From contig CACFAF010000004.1 in the NCBI GenBank assembly GCA_902564245.1, positions 16,754 through 80,753 of the forward strand: a DNA stretch of 64,000 nucleotides, written 5' to 3'. The position numbers and the translations under genes were made by a program. Numbering within the stretch: the stretch's first letter is position 1; every line of letters starts with the position of its first letter. Under the pieces are notes generated by a model. The model made no database searches. It had not been told where the DNA came from and saw nothing but the letters and a program-made list of their open reading frames with translations. This DNA comes from an uncultured Pelagibacteraceae bacterium. GTDB lineage: Bacteria; Pseudomonadota; Alphaproteobacteria; Pelagibacterales; Pelagibacteraceae. Positions 19,146 to 28,303 of the stretch are shown here, piece after piece.

Positions 19146-20507
19146 TTAATCTGCAAATAAAGTTTCTGGAAGCCATAGTGCAATCCCTGGAAACATATAC
19201 ATTAAAAACATGGCTAATATTACTATAGCTAAAAAAGGCATTATACCTCTGAATATATCTAGAAGTTCAACATTTTTACTTTGAACTCCTTTAAGATAAT
19301 AGGCAGACATAGCCATGGGGGGTGTCAAAAATGAAGTCTGTAAATTTAGAGCTATTAACATTGCAAAAAAATAAGGGTTCACTCCAAAAAATTCAACCAA
19401 AGGCAAAAATATAGGAACAAAAATAATTAAAATTTCTGTCCATTCAAGTGGCCAACCTAATAAAAAAATAATCAATTGTGTAATCACTAAAAACTGCCAA
19501 GGTTGAAGATTCATTGACTTAAAAAAATGTTCAAAAACTTCATGGCCTCCTAAATAAGAAAACACTGAAGCAAAAGTCCAAGAACCAACAAACAACCACA
19601 TGATCATAGCAGTTGTTTTAGCAGTCAAAAAAACAGATTCTTTAAAATTTTTCCATTTTAATGATTTATAAAAATATGAAAGTACTAATGAGCCAAAAGC
19701 TCCAACAGCAGCAGCTTCAGCAGGTGTAGCAAGTCCAGCAAGAATTGTTCCTAATACTAAAATTATCAATGAAAATAATGGTAGAAATGAAACTAACACT
19801 TCTCTTAATATAACAGATCTAGGTGGAATTTCTTCTGCAGGAGGCTTTGGAGCAATTGAAGGATTCAAGTATGCTCTAATAATTACATAAAGTATATAAA
19901 GTCCTGCTAACATCAAACCTGGAAAAATTGCTGCAGCAAATAATCTTAAAGGAGAAAGTTGAGCTATAACTGCATAAACAATCAACATAATACTTGGTGG
20001 AATTAAAATACCTAAACAACCACCAGAACAAATTACTCCTGATGCGAATTTTTTATCGTACCCAGCTCTAATCATTGCAGGCCATGCTAATAGACCCATT
20101 AGAGTAACAACAGCTCCAATTATTCCAGTTGCCGTAGAAAATAAAGCACAAGTTACTAAAGCTGCAACAGCCATTGATGCTGGCAATCTATGTGATGCAA
20201 GTCTTATTGCAAAAAATAATCTTGATACAATTCCTGCACGCTCAACCAAATACCCCATAAATAAAAATAAGGGGACTGCGGTTAATACATTATTATCCAT
20301 AATGGTGTATGTATTAGAAACAAGTAATGAAAATATCCGGTTATCTAGTAAGTGATCCATTCTTGTAGGATCAAAATAAGCAAAATATCCAAAGCCAACT
20401 CCCATAGCAAGCAAAGTAAATGCAATTGGAAAACCTAATAGGACTGCAAATAAGAAAAGTCCCATCATTAAAATTGCTATCTCTGGATTAGTTAGCTCAA
20501 ATAACAT
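19146..20507 (-). CDS. dctM: TRAP transporter large membrane subunit DctM
   Basis: The 453-residue transport channel subunit with about 12-13 hydrophobic segments. Typical DctM features include VPLFLFMGYLVERAG, SGGCLGILIPPSIMLI and the closing TSFLTPPMAMSAYYLKGV. It imports an organic acid with sodium, using ligand delivered by DctP. It overlaps dctQ by 11 bases. The sequence is closest in feel to the mannitol/chloroaromatic and 2-oxoacid TRAP branch, which is an impression, not a tree. Confidence 0.95.
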   Translation of the reverse strand: MLFELTNPEIAILMMGLFLFAVLLGFPIAFTLLAMGVGFGYFAYFDPTRMDHLLDNRIFSLLVSNTYTIMDNNVLTAVPLFLFMGYLVERAGIVSRLFFAIRLASHRLPASMAVAALVTCALFSTATGIIGAVVTLMGLLAWPAMIRAGYDKKFASGVICSGGCLGILIPPSIMLIVYAVIAQLSPLRLFAAAIFPGLMLAGLYILYVIIRAYLNPSIAPKPPAEEIPPRSVILREVLVSFLPLFSLIILVLGTILAGLATPAEAAAVGAFGSLVLSYFYKSLKWKNFKESVFLTAKTTAMIMWLFVGSWTFASVFSYLGGHEVFEHFFKSMNLQPWQFLVITQLIIFLLGWPLEWTEILIIFVPIFLPLVEFFGVNPYFFAMLIALNLQTSFLTPPMAMSAYYLKGVQSKNVELLDIFRGIMPFLAIVILAMFLMYMFPGIALWLPETLFAD

Positions 20508-21087
20508 CTGTATCTTCTCCTTTATGAGATTTTCTCATTAAAATTTTTTCTGTTTCTTCTGCACTTGCCATTCTTGCTGGCCATTCTCCAGTTTTAATAC
20601 AAATAATAGCTCTAAAAACTTCACTGATACCCTGAATAGTTAAAAGGGTTCCTGATAAAGGTATCATTGATTTTGCCATATAAATTTGGATTTGAGCCGG
20701 GCTATTCCAACTAGTCTCTTTAATTTTCCATGCCAATGCTGCATATTCATAGCCATAAAAAGCTAAAGCTAATATTCCTGGGAAAAAAAATATAAAATAT
20801 AAAACTAAATCAATCCACGCCTGAACTCTCGTTGGAAATAATCTGTAAATAACATCTCCTCTAACATGTGCTTCTGTCGAAAGAGTATATGCGCCTGCCA
20901 TCATAAATATTGCACCATACATTTGCAAACTGAAATCAAAATTCCACAAAGTTGGGCTATTAAATGCATATGCCATAATTACTTCATAGCAAGTTCCACC
21001 CATTAAAATAACTATACACCAAGAAAAAGCTTTTCCCATTGAGGCGCTTAAAGTGTCAGCAAATTTTATGTATGAATGCATAATCAT
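20497..21087 (-). CDS. dctQ: TRAP transporter small membrane subunit DctQ
   Basis: It has 196 residues with four hydrophobic segments and the family-typical GGTCYEVIMAYAFNSPTLWNFD region and STEAHVRGDVIYRLF. DctQ is required for function of the DctM channel. It lies 82 bases after dctP, with a strong hairpin terminator between them, and overlaps dctM downstream. Confidence 0.95.
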   Translation of the reverse strand: MIMHSYIKFADTLSASMGKAFSWCIVILMGGTCYEVIMAYAFNSPTLWNFDFSLQMYGAIFMMAGAYTLSTEAHVRGDVIYRLFPTRVQAWIDLVLYFIFFFPGILALAFYGYEYAALAWKIKETSWNSPAQIQIYMAKSMIPLSGTLLTIQGISEVFRAIICIKTGEWPARMASAEETEKILMRKSHKGEDTDVI

Positions 21088-21120
21088 AGTTTATGTTAAA
21101 TTTACTCCATAAATCAAACA

Positions 21121-21152
21121 AAAAAAAAGGGGACCAATGGTCCCCTTTTTTT
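21121..21152 (-). terminator. Hairpin terminator between dctP and dctQ
   Basis: A perfect 7-bp GC-rich stem (GGGGACC 21129-21135 with GGTCCCC 21139-21145), a 3-base loop, and flanking A8 and T7 runs. On the minus strand the stem is followed by eight T residues, the layout of an intrinsic terminator. Located after dctP, it probably attenuates read-through so the binding protein is made in excess over DctQM. Confidence 0.9.
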
Positions 21153-21168
21153 AAAATTTTAACACTAT

Positions 21169-22314
21169 TTAGATTTTAACTTTTCCAATAGGTCCAAACT
21201 CGTTTTCATATGCAAGTTTGTAATTAGGCTGATTCATCAGCAAGTACTTCATTACTCTCTTAGCGTATGCTTTTTGTGAGTCTACGATTTTCTTAAAGAA
21301 AGGATCTTTGCCCACAAAGTCTCCGATAACTTTATCCCAACCTTTTAATTGTTGAGCTAAAATTTCATCTGAAGTTTGGTAAACATTTACTTTATGCTCA
21401 TTCATCAACTTAGCTAAATCAGCTGAGTATCTTACTAAAGCTTTAAAGTAGTTATCACTATTAGCAGCATAAGCAGCATTTTTTAAAATTGCTTGATTAG
21501 CAGGTGATAAGTTATTTAATGTTTTGTTGTTTATTGGTATTTCAAACATCTCTTGTGATTGGTGGAAGCTTCCTAAGTGATAATGCTTAGAAACGTCTTG
21601 CATACCAAATTGAGAGTCTGAAGTTGGGTTGTTAAACTCAGCAGCTTCAATCAATCCAGTCTTCATAGCTGGCTGAATTTCACCACCTGGTAATTGTCTA
21701 ACTACCATTCCCATTGCAGTAAGAACGTTAGTAGCAAGACCAACTGTTCTATACTTCATACCTTTAACATCAGATACTTTAGTTACATTTTTCTTAAACC
21801 AACCGAACGGTTGTGCTGGCATAGGCATATGAAAGTAACCTGTATAATCAAAACCAACTTTTTTTATTGTTTCTTCATATAAAGCTCTTCCTCCACCGTA
21901 TTCCATCCATCCCATTACTTCTTGAGATGACATACCGTATGATGGTCCAGTTCCAAATAAAGAAGCAGCTGGATTTTTACCATACCAATAAGCTGTAACC
22001 CAGTGACCCATATCAACTGCACCAGAACTGACTGCTTGACCAATTTCACTAGTCTTAACAATTGCTCCAACAGGTTGAAGATCAATTTTTAGTGATCCTC
22101 CTGACATATCGCTAACCATTTTTGCATAGTCTCCTGCCATTTCAAAAAATATATTAGCGCCACTTGGCCATGCAGCTTGCATTTTTAAAGTTTGTGCTGC
22201 TCCCAAGTTTACGTAAGGCATAGCTACAGCTGCTGCTCCGGCCGCTGCTGCTGTTTTAAAGAACTTACGTCTTGAAGGAATTTTTCCCTTCAATGATTTT
22301 TTTTCTTTAATCAT
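21169..22314 (-). CDS. dctP: TRAP transporter substrate-binding protein DctP (Tat signal)
   Basis: A 381-residue periplasmic binding protein. The N-terminus carries a twin-arginine signal, SRRKFFKTAAAAGAAA (from residue 14), ending near LGAAQT. The mature part has the TRAP arginine region KGMKYRTVGLA and AAEFNNPTSD, as in the TakP-like 2-oxoacid/lactate-binding branch. Strong ribosome site AGAGGAG lies seven bases before the ATG. The neighbouring hydroxyacid oxidases make a lactate- or 2-oxoacid-like ligand likely (inference). Confidence 0.95.
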   Translation of the reverse strand: MIKEKKSLKGKIPSRRKFFKTAAAAGAAAVAMPYVNLGAAQTLKMQAAWPSGANIFFEMAGDYAKMVSDMSGGSLKIDLQPVGAIVKTSEIGQAVSSGAVDMGHWVTAYWYGKNPAASLFGTGPSYGMSSQEVMGWMEYGGGRALYEETIKKVGFDYTGYFHMPMPAQPFGWFKKNVTKVSDVKGMKYRTVGLATNVLTAMGMVVRQLPGGEIQPAMKTGLIEAAEFNNPTSDSQFGMQDVSKHYHLGSFHQSQEMFEIPINNKTLNNLSPANQAILKNAAYAANSDNYFKALVRYSADLAKLMNEHKVNVYQTSDEILAQQLKGWDKVIGDFVGKDPFFKKIVDSQKAYAKRVMKYLLMNQPNYKLAYENEFGPIGKVKI

Positions 22315-22362
22315 TTATTACTCCTCTTAGTTAATTAACTTGATTTATTAAAACATAATAGA

Positions 22363-22392
22363 AGCATAGAGTCTTTCTAAAATATGTATCAA
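22363..22392 (-). promoter_or_regulatory. Candidate promoter of the dctP operon
   Basis: On the minus strand TTGATA (22387-22392) and TATGCT (22363-22368) are separated by 18 bases, about 50 bases before the dctP start. Between this and the ribosome site lies a perfect 12-base palindrome, AGTTAATTAACT (22329-22340), which could be an operator. AT-rich sequence makes chance matches common. Confidence 0.4.
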
Positions 22393-22433
22393 TATGTCTC
22401 AGTTTGAACAGTTTTTACAATCTACAATTGAAA

Positions 22434-23387
22434 TTAATTAACTTTGTTTTTGCATTTTCCAGTTTTAAAAAACTCATCTAAATTATCAATAGCTAGATTT
22501 GCCATTGCAGTTCTTGTTTCTTTAGTAGCACTTCCCAGATGTGGAAGAATAAAAGCACTTTTATGTTTTAGATAACCGGGATTTAAGTTTGGTTCACCTT
22601 TATAAACATCCAATCCTACTGCATAAACTTTTCTTCTATTAAGAGCATCTATTAATGCTTCATCATCAATAATATCACCTCTTGCAACATTAGTGACAAC
22701 TGCTCCTTTAGGCAAATGTTCAATAGTGTCTTTGTTAATTAAATCAATTGTTTCTTTTGATGCTGGACAACAAATTGATAAAACATCTGATACTGAAAGT
22801 AAATTTTTCAAACTATCATGATAGGTTGCTCCTTGTTCTTTTTCTGAGCTTAACTTTGAACGATTATGATAATGAATTATCATACCAAGTGATTTAGCAA
22901 TTTTTGCAATTTTTTGACCTATTCTACCCATTCCTAAAATTCCAAGTCTTGTTCCAGTTAATTGCTTACCAATTAAATAGTCCGCTGACCATTTCCAGTT
23001 AGACTCCCTAGCACTTTGTATTCCTTCCGAAGCTCTTCTACATGCACCTAAAATTAATAAAATTCCTATTTCGGCTGTTGCATCTGTTAAAACATCAGGC
23101 GTATTTGTTACAGCAATATTCTTTTTTTTAGCAGCTTCCAAATCAATATTTCCAAATCCTACTGCAAAATTTGATAATATTTTTACACTATCAGGTAATT
23201 TATTAATAGTTTCAGCATCCATTTTATCTGTCAAAGATGTTAGAATTCCATCACATCCTTTACTCATTTCAATTACTTTTGATTGAGAATACAATTCATC
23301 ATTATCATTAAAATTTGTTTCAAAAACTTTTGAAGCTTTTTCCTCACAAGATTTAAGTAATCGTCTAGTAATTAAGATTTTTTTCAT
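22434..23387 (-). CDS. D-2-hydroxyacid dehydrogenase (glyoxylate/hydroxypyruvate reductase type)
   Basis: The 317-residue NAD(P)-dependent enzyme reversibly reduces 2-oxo acids such as glyoxylate or hydroxypyruvate. Rossmann motif LGMGRIGQKIA spans about 151-161. The catalytic Arg is in NVARGDIIDDEAL and the catalytic His in LPHLGSA near residue 283. It heads the block of hydroxyacid genes after a GlcD-like oxidase nine bases away. Exact substrate cannot be read. Confidence 0.9.
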   Translation of the reverse strand: MKKILITRRLLKSCEEKASKVFETNFNDNDELYSQSKVIEMSKGCDGILTSLTDKMDAETINKLPDSVKILSNFAVGFGNIDLEAAKKKNIAVTNTPDVLTDATAEIGILLILGACRRASEGIQSARESNWKWSADYLIGKQLTGTRLGILGMGRIGQKIAKIAKSLGMIIHYHNRSKLSSEKEQGATYHDSLKNLLSVSDVLSICCPASKETIDLINKDTIEHLPKGAVVTNVARGDIIDDEALIDALNRRKVYAVGLDVYKGEPNLNPGYLKHKSAFILPHLGSATKETRTAMANLAIDNLDEFFKTGKCKNKVN

Positions 23388-23395
23388 CCTTATGA

Positions 23396-24769
23396 TTAGT
23401 TTAAATCAAAGATTTTGCCAGGATTCATTATATTATTTGGATCCATCGTTCTTTTTATTGATTTCATAACAGGAATATTATCAGGATGTTCCTCAAGGAG
23501 ATATTCTTTTTTATGAAGTCCCACACCATGTTCACCAGTAATTGTTCCATTTAATTCTAATGCTTTTTTAATTAATGAATCATTAAATGCTCTAATTTGT
23601 TTATACATTTCTTTTTTTGCCGGATCAAAAGGTAAAACTACATGAAAATTTCCATCACCTAAATGACCAACCATTGGAGCTCTAACTCCAAATTTTTTAG
23701 CTTGTTCCTCTGCAAAATTTACACACTCAGTTATTTTTGAGATAGGAACACATACATCTGTCGAATAAACTCTGCCATTATTAATTAAAGCTTTTACAGA
23801 ATAATATACATCCCATCTTGCTCTCCAAAGTTTATTTCTTTCTTCTAAATCTTTAGCCCATTTAAAAGAACTGCCCTTATTATCTTTTGATATCTCCTCT
23901 ACAATTTTAATATTCTCATTATTTGAAGACTCTGATCCATGGAATTCGAAAAATAAAGTAGGTACTGCTTCAATATCTGTCAATTTAGAGTAATTAATAC
24001 TAATCCCCATCTGATCTTTATTAAGCATCTCAATTCTTGCAATCGGTATGCCATATTGAATAACCTGTTGAGCTGTTTGAACTGCATCTTCTAGAGTGGG
24101 GAAATGACATACGGCACTCATTATACTTTCTGGTATAGGAGATAATCTTAAATGAACTTCAGTTATAATCCCTAACGTACCTTCTGATCCAATAAATAAG
24201 TTAGTTAAATTATAACCTGCTGAAGTTTTTTTAGTTCTTCCACCTGTATTTATTATATCGCCGTTGGGTAAAACCACTGTTAGACCAGAAATAACAGTTT
24301 TCATAGTCCCATATTTTACAGCCATTGTTCCTGATGCTGAAGTTGAAGCCATTCCACCAATTGCAGCATTCGCACCTGGATCAATTGGGAAAAAAACTCC
24401 ATCTTCTCTTAAATACTCATTTAATTGTTCTTTTGTGACACAAGCCTGAACTCTGCAGTCGAAATCTTCGGCGTTTACACTTAATACTTTATTCATTTTC
24501 TCAAGTGAAATTGTTATTCCATTCTCATTTCCAACGACATTCCCTTCTAAAGATGTGCCTGTACCAAATGGCACTACTGGAATTTTATGCTCATTACATA
24601 ATTTTAAAATTTTTGAAACCTCTTCGTTAGTTTCTGGAAAAACTACTGCTTTAGATAAGACTGGATCATAAGTATCTTCTCCCCTTGCATAATTTGCCCG
24701 GGTTGATTCTGACTTGGAGAATCTACCATTCAGAATTTTTTTTAACTCACTTTGAAGCACTTCATTCAT
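23396..24769 (-). CDS. FAD-linked oxidase, GlcD/D-lactate dehydrogenase family
   Basis: This 457-residue protein has the vanillyl-alcohol-oxidase-type FAD fold: PFGTGTSLEGN near residue 75, AAIGGMASTSASGT, GSEGTLGIITE, and the C-terminal metal/substrate histidines in VGHLGDGNFH and GEHGVGLHKKE. Relatives oxidise D-lactate, glycolate or D-2-hydroxyglutarate and feed electrons to quinone or cytochrome. Only this subunit is present (no glcE/glcF beside it), which favours a D-lactate-dehydrogenase-like single-subunit enzyme. Confidence 0.9.
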   Translation of the reverse strand: MNEVLQSELKKILNGRFSKSESTRANYARGEDTYDPVLSKAVVFPETNEEVSKILKLCNEHKIPVVPFGTGTSLEGNVVGNENGITISLEKMNKVLSVNAEDFDCRVQACVTKEQLNEYLREDGVFFPIDPGANAAIGGMASTSASGTMAVKYGTMKTVISGLTVVLPNGDIINTGGRTKKTSAGYNLTNLFIGSEGTLGIITEVHLRLSPIPESIMSAVCHFPTLEDAVQTAQQVIQYGIPIARIEMLNKDQMGISINYSKLTDIEAVPTLFFEFHGSESSNNENIKIVEEISKDNKGSSFKWAKDLEERNKLWRARWDVYYSVKALINNGRVYSTDVCVPISKITECVNFAEEQAKKFGVRAPMVGHLGDGNFHVVLPFDPAKKEMYKQIRAFNDSLIKKALELNGTITGEHGVGLHKKEYLLEEHPDNIPVMKSIKRTMDPNNIMNPGKIFDLN

Positions 24770-24812
24770 ATTTAAATATTATAGAATTATATAAGGAAAA
24801 ATAAACTTAAAA

Positions 24813-25976
24813 CTAACCAAGCATTTTCTTTATATTTTCTAGGGCTTGGGAGATATTATCTCTAGAAGCAGCAAAACTAAATCTAACATAATCTTTGCAA
24901 GTTTGACCGAAAGCTGTACCTGGAACTATTGCAACTCCAGCTTCATGCATTGCTTTCTTACAAAATTCTGCACCACTCATTCCAGTGCCACTAACTTTTG
25001 GAAAAGCATAAAAAGCTCCTCCAGGTAAGCTACATTCTACACCAGGAAGTGCATTTAATCCCTTGTGAATTAAATTTCTTCTTTGCGTAAATTTTTCCAT
25101 CATTTCATGAATTGAATCATCAGGACCATCTAATGCAGCAATTCCTGCAAATTGTGCTGCAGCATTTACACATGAAACACTATTAATTAATAATTTATTT
25201 ACATGTTCAACTAAATGTTTTGGCCAAAAACTCCATCCAAGTCTCCATCCAGTCATTGAATAAGCCTTACTCCATCCTTCCAATACTATTAATCTTTCTC
25301 TTAATTCTGGATAATTAAAAAAAGTTGGCATTTCTTTACCATCAAAAATTTGTCTACTATAAATTTCATCACTTAATATAGTTACATGAGGATATTTTTT
25401 TAGACCTTCTGCCAAAACATCAATATCAGATTTATCTACAAAACTTCCAGTAGGATTATTTGGGTTAATTAATATCAATAAACGAGTTTTGTCAGTTATC
25501 AAAGATAGTATTTTTTCAGGATTAAATTTTAAATCTTTATCTTCGGTTAAATCATAAGGAACTGGTGTTGAACCAGTATAATTAATCATAGATTCATAAA
25601 TTGGAAAAGCTGGTGTTGGATGAATTATTTCTGCTCCAGGTTCACCATAACATTGTATGGCATAGTGCATTGTAGGTTTTCCTCCTGGCATTATTAGAAT
25701 TCTTTCAAAATCAACTTCGACATCGTAACGTTTTTTTATCCATCTAGTTACAGCTTGACGACATTCAGGAATACCATTTGACATAACATATCCGTGATGT
25801 CCATCATCTAGTGCTTTTTTAGCTGCCTCTACAACATGTTTTGGTGTTTTAAAATCTGGCTGTCCTAAACCAAGATGAATCATTGGTTTACCTTGGGCTT
25901 CCAATTTTTTAGCTTCTGCTAGTACAGTAAATGCTGATTCAGTTCCTAATCGATTTAAACTCTTTGCTAATTTCAT
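24813..25976 (-). CDS. Pyridoxal-phosphate aminotransferase, class I/II
   Basis: Fold-type I aminotransferase of 387 residues. The PLP lysine is K237 in EGWSKAYSMTGWRLG; NPNNPTG (171-177) and SDEIYS (202-207) are the other cofactor-binding motifs. It may convert the 2-oxo product of the neighbouring hydroxyacid oxidases to an amino acid, but substrate is unknown. It starts 14 bases after the FMN oxidase upstream. Confidence 0.92.
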   Translation of the reverse strand: MKLAKSLNRLGTESAFTVLAEAKKLEAQGKPMIHLGLGQPDFKTPKHVVEAAKKALDDGHHGYVMSNGIPECRQAVTRWIKKRYDVEVDFERILIMPGGKPTMHYAIQCYGEPGAEIIHPTPAFPIYESMINYTGSTPVPYDLTEDKDLKFNPEKILSLITDKTRLLILINPNNPTGSFVDKSDIDVLAEGLKKYPHVTILSDEIYSRQIFDGKEMPTFFNYPELRERLIVLEGWSKAYSMTGWRLGWSFWPKHLVEHVNKLLINSVSCVNAAAQFAGIAALDGPDDSIHEMMEKFTQRRNLIHKGLNALPGVECSLPGGAFYAFPKVSGTGMSGAEFCKKAMHEAGVAIVPGTAFGQTCKDYVRFSFAASRDNISQALENIKKMLG

Positions 25977-25990
25977 TTATTTGCACCTTT

Positions 25991-27142
25991 CTATTTTCTG
26001 TAAATTAATTTTGAACTATTTAGTTCTTTTAAATTTTTACAGCCCATTAAAACCATATTTCTATTAATTTCATCATGCATATTTTGCAGTAAATGTTCAA
26101 CACCTTGTTGGCCCCCTGCGGCCAAAGAGAACAGAAACATTTTTCCAAAACTACATGCCTTAGCTCCAGCAGCTATAGCTTTTAAAACATGAGTTCCTCT
26201 TCTGACTCCTCCATCTAATATAATTTCTAATTTATCTCCTACAGCATCTGAAATAGCTTTTACTTGATCGAAAGGAGATCTAGATCCATCTAATTGACGT
26301 CCTCCATGATTTGATATCATTATTGCAGTACATCCAATATCTATAGCTCTTCTCGCGTCATCAACAGACATAACACCCTTAAGAGCAAATGGACCATCCC
26401 ATTTTTTTGCACAATATTCTGCATCCTTCCAGTCCATAGCAGGATCATACTGTTCATTAATATATTCAATTACTGACTTGGATATATTTGTTCCCTTATC
26501 TGTTTTTTTTTTAACATTTGAAAGCTCAAATCTTTTACCGGTTAGATAATTAAACAACCAACCTGGTCGCATTGCAAAGCTCATTAAGCTTTGAAGAGTA
26601 AGTTTCGGTGGAGTAGTAAATCCAGTTCTATGATCTTTTTCTCTATTACCTGCAACTAAAGTATCTACGGTTAAACACATTGCATCAAAACCGGATCTTC
26701 TGGATCTGTCTATTAAATCATCGGAAATTGATCTATCTTTATGAACATAAAGCTGAAATAATTTTGGACCACTTGAAATATTTGCCACCTCCTCAATAGT
26801 ATTATTTCCCATAGATGACATACTATAAAAAGTATTGAATTTTTCAGCCGCTCTTGCAGATGCTTTGTCTCCATCTGGATGGTATAATCTCTGCATCGCT
26901 GCAGGAGAAAGAAAGATTGGCATATCAATCTTCCTGCCAAACAAAGTAGTTGATAAATCAGGCTTGCCAACGTTAGCCAAAATATTTGGAACTAAATCAC
27001 AATCATTGAAAGAATCTGTATTTCTTCTTAAAGTTGACTCATCATCTGCTCCACCATCAATGTAATGAAATATTGGTGAGGGTAATTTTTTTTTTGCTAA
27101 TTTTCTGAAGTCTTCAAAGTTATGGCAATTTTTTAAATTCAC
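25991..27142 (-). CDS. FMN-dependent alpha-hydroxyacid dehydrogenase (LldD family), copy 1
   Basis: A 383-residue (S)-2-hydroxyacid oxidase/dehydrogenase. Seen: FHYIDGGADDE (substrate tyrosine region), LTVDTLVAGNRE, LKGVMSVDDA and the active-site SNHGGRQLDG with catalytic His279 and Arg282, then ILDGGVRRG for FMN phosphate. The family includes L-lactate dehydrogenase, glycolate oxidase and mandelate dehydrogenase. It abuts an equally long paralogue upstream, sharing one base. Confidence 0.92.
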   Translation of the reverse strand: MNLKNCHNFEDFRKLAKKKLPSPIFHYIDGGADDESTLRRNTDSFNDCDLVPNILANVGKPDLSTTLFGRKIDMPIFLSPAAMQRLYHPDGDKASARAAEKFNTFYSMSSMGNNTIEEVANISSGPKLFQLYVHKDRSISDDLIDRSRRSGFDAMCLTVDTLVAGNREKDHRTGFTTPPKLTLQSLMSFAMRPGWLFNYLTGKRFELSNVKKKTDKGTNISKSVIEYINEQYDPAMDWKDAEYCAKKWDGPFALKGVMSVDDARRAIDIGCTAIMISNHGGRQLDGSRSPFDQVKAISDAVGDKLEIILDGGVRRGTHVLKAIAAGAKACSFGKMFLFSLAAGGQQGVEHLLQNMHDEINRNMVLMGCKNLKELNSSKLIYRK

Positions 27143-28293
27143 TATCTTCTAAATCTTAAGTTATTTCTATTTAGATCTGATATTTTTGTACAACCCATTA
27201 ATTTCATATCTCTTTCTAATTCAGCCTTATACTTTCCCAGTGCTCTTTCTACACCTGCTTGTCCTGCAGCTGCTAAAGCATATAGATATAGTCTACCGCC
27301 GGAACAAGCTTTAGCTCCCATTGATAATGCTTTAAGCATATGAGTTCCTCTATGAATTCCTCCTTCACATATAACATCAAGTTTATCACCAACAGCATCA
27401 ATAATTTCAGCAAGTTGATCGAAGGGAGATCTAGATCCATCAAGTTGTCTTCCTCCATGATTTGAAACCATTATACCTGTACATCCAATATCAACTGCTC
27501 TTTTGGCATCTTCAACACTCATTACACCTTTAAGTGCAAAATGACCTCCCCATTGAGAACAAAGCTTTTCAGCATCTTTCCAATTCATAGACTGATCCAA
27601 CATAGTAGAAAAATAATTTCCAATTGAAGAGTTAGTACTCGTACCTTCTTTCACAAAATCTTGAAGATGAGGTAATTCAAACTTACCTTTTGTTAAATAG
27701 TTTATTCCCCACATAGGTTTGGTAGCAAAACTAAACAAACTAGATAAAGTTAATTTTGGAGGAGATGTGAAACCAGTTCTTAGATCTCTTTCTCGATTTC
27801 CACCAGTAATAGTGTCTACTGTTAAGGCCATTACATCGAATTTTGCTGCTTTAGCTCTTTCTAAACATGAATCGTTTAATCCTCTATCTTTATGAAAGTA
27901 AAACTGAAACATTTTTGGAGTATCTATCATTGAAGATATCTCCTCTACACTCACAGTTGCCAAAGCTGAAACACCAAACATAGTATTAAATTTTTGTGCA
28001 GCCTTTCCTACTGCTCTTTCTCCATCATAATGAAAAAGTCTTTGTAATGCTGTAGGTGCCAGGTAAAATGGTAAGTCTAGTTTTTTTCCAAATATCGTAG
28101 TTGATAAATCAATATTTTCAACTCCTCTTAATACGTTAGGAACTAAGTCAACATCATCAAAAGCACTGGTGTTTCTTGCATATGTTATCTCATCATCTGC
28201 TGCACCATCAATATAATGGAAAATAGGAGATGGTAATTTTTTTTTTGCTAATTTTCTAAAATCACTAAAATTGTGACAATCACTTAACTTCAT
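27142..28293 (-). CDS. FMN-dependent alpha-hydroxyacid dehydrogenase (LldD family), copy 2
   Basis: Also 383 residues, with the same N-terminal pattern (DFRKLAKKKLPSPIFHYIDG is shared with copy 1) and the same VSNHGGRQLDGSRSPFDQ active site. It differs at the FMN-phosphate segment (ICEGGIHRG against ILDGGVRRG) and in the substrate loop. Tandem duplication followed by divergence is the simplest explanation. The two enzymes may act on different chain lengths or on lactate versus glycolate (inference). Confidence 0.92.
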   Translation of the reverse strand: MKLSDCHNFSDFRKLAKKKLPSPIFHYIDGAADDEITYARNTSAFDDVDLVPNVLRGVENIDLSTTIFGKKLDLPFYLAPTALQRLFHYDGERAVGKAAQKFNTMFGVSALATVSVEEISSMIDTPKMFQFYFHKDRGLNDSCLERAKAAKFDVMALTVDTITGGNRERDLRTGFTSPPKLTLSSLFSFATKPMWGINYLTKGKFELPHLQDFVKEGTSTNSSIGNYFSTMLDQSMNWKDAEKLCSQWGGHFALKGVMSVEDAKRAVDIGCTGIMVSNHGGRQLDGSRSPFDQLAEIIDAVGDKLDVICEGGIHRGTHMLKALSMGAKACSGGRLYLYALAAAGQAGVERALGKYKAELERDMKLMGCTKISDLNRNNLRFRR

Positions 28294-28303
28294 ATTTTTT
28301 ATT

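Noticed and set aside
26713..26970. Minus-strand frame of 85 codons overlapping the FMN oxidase
   Set aside because: It lies in another frame of a well-supported enzyme and shows no domain pattern.
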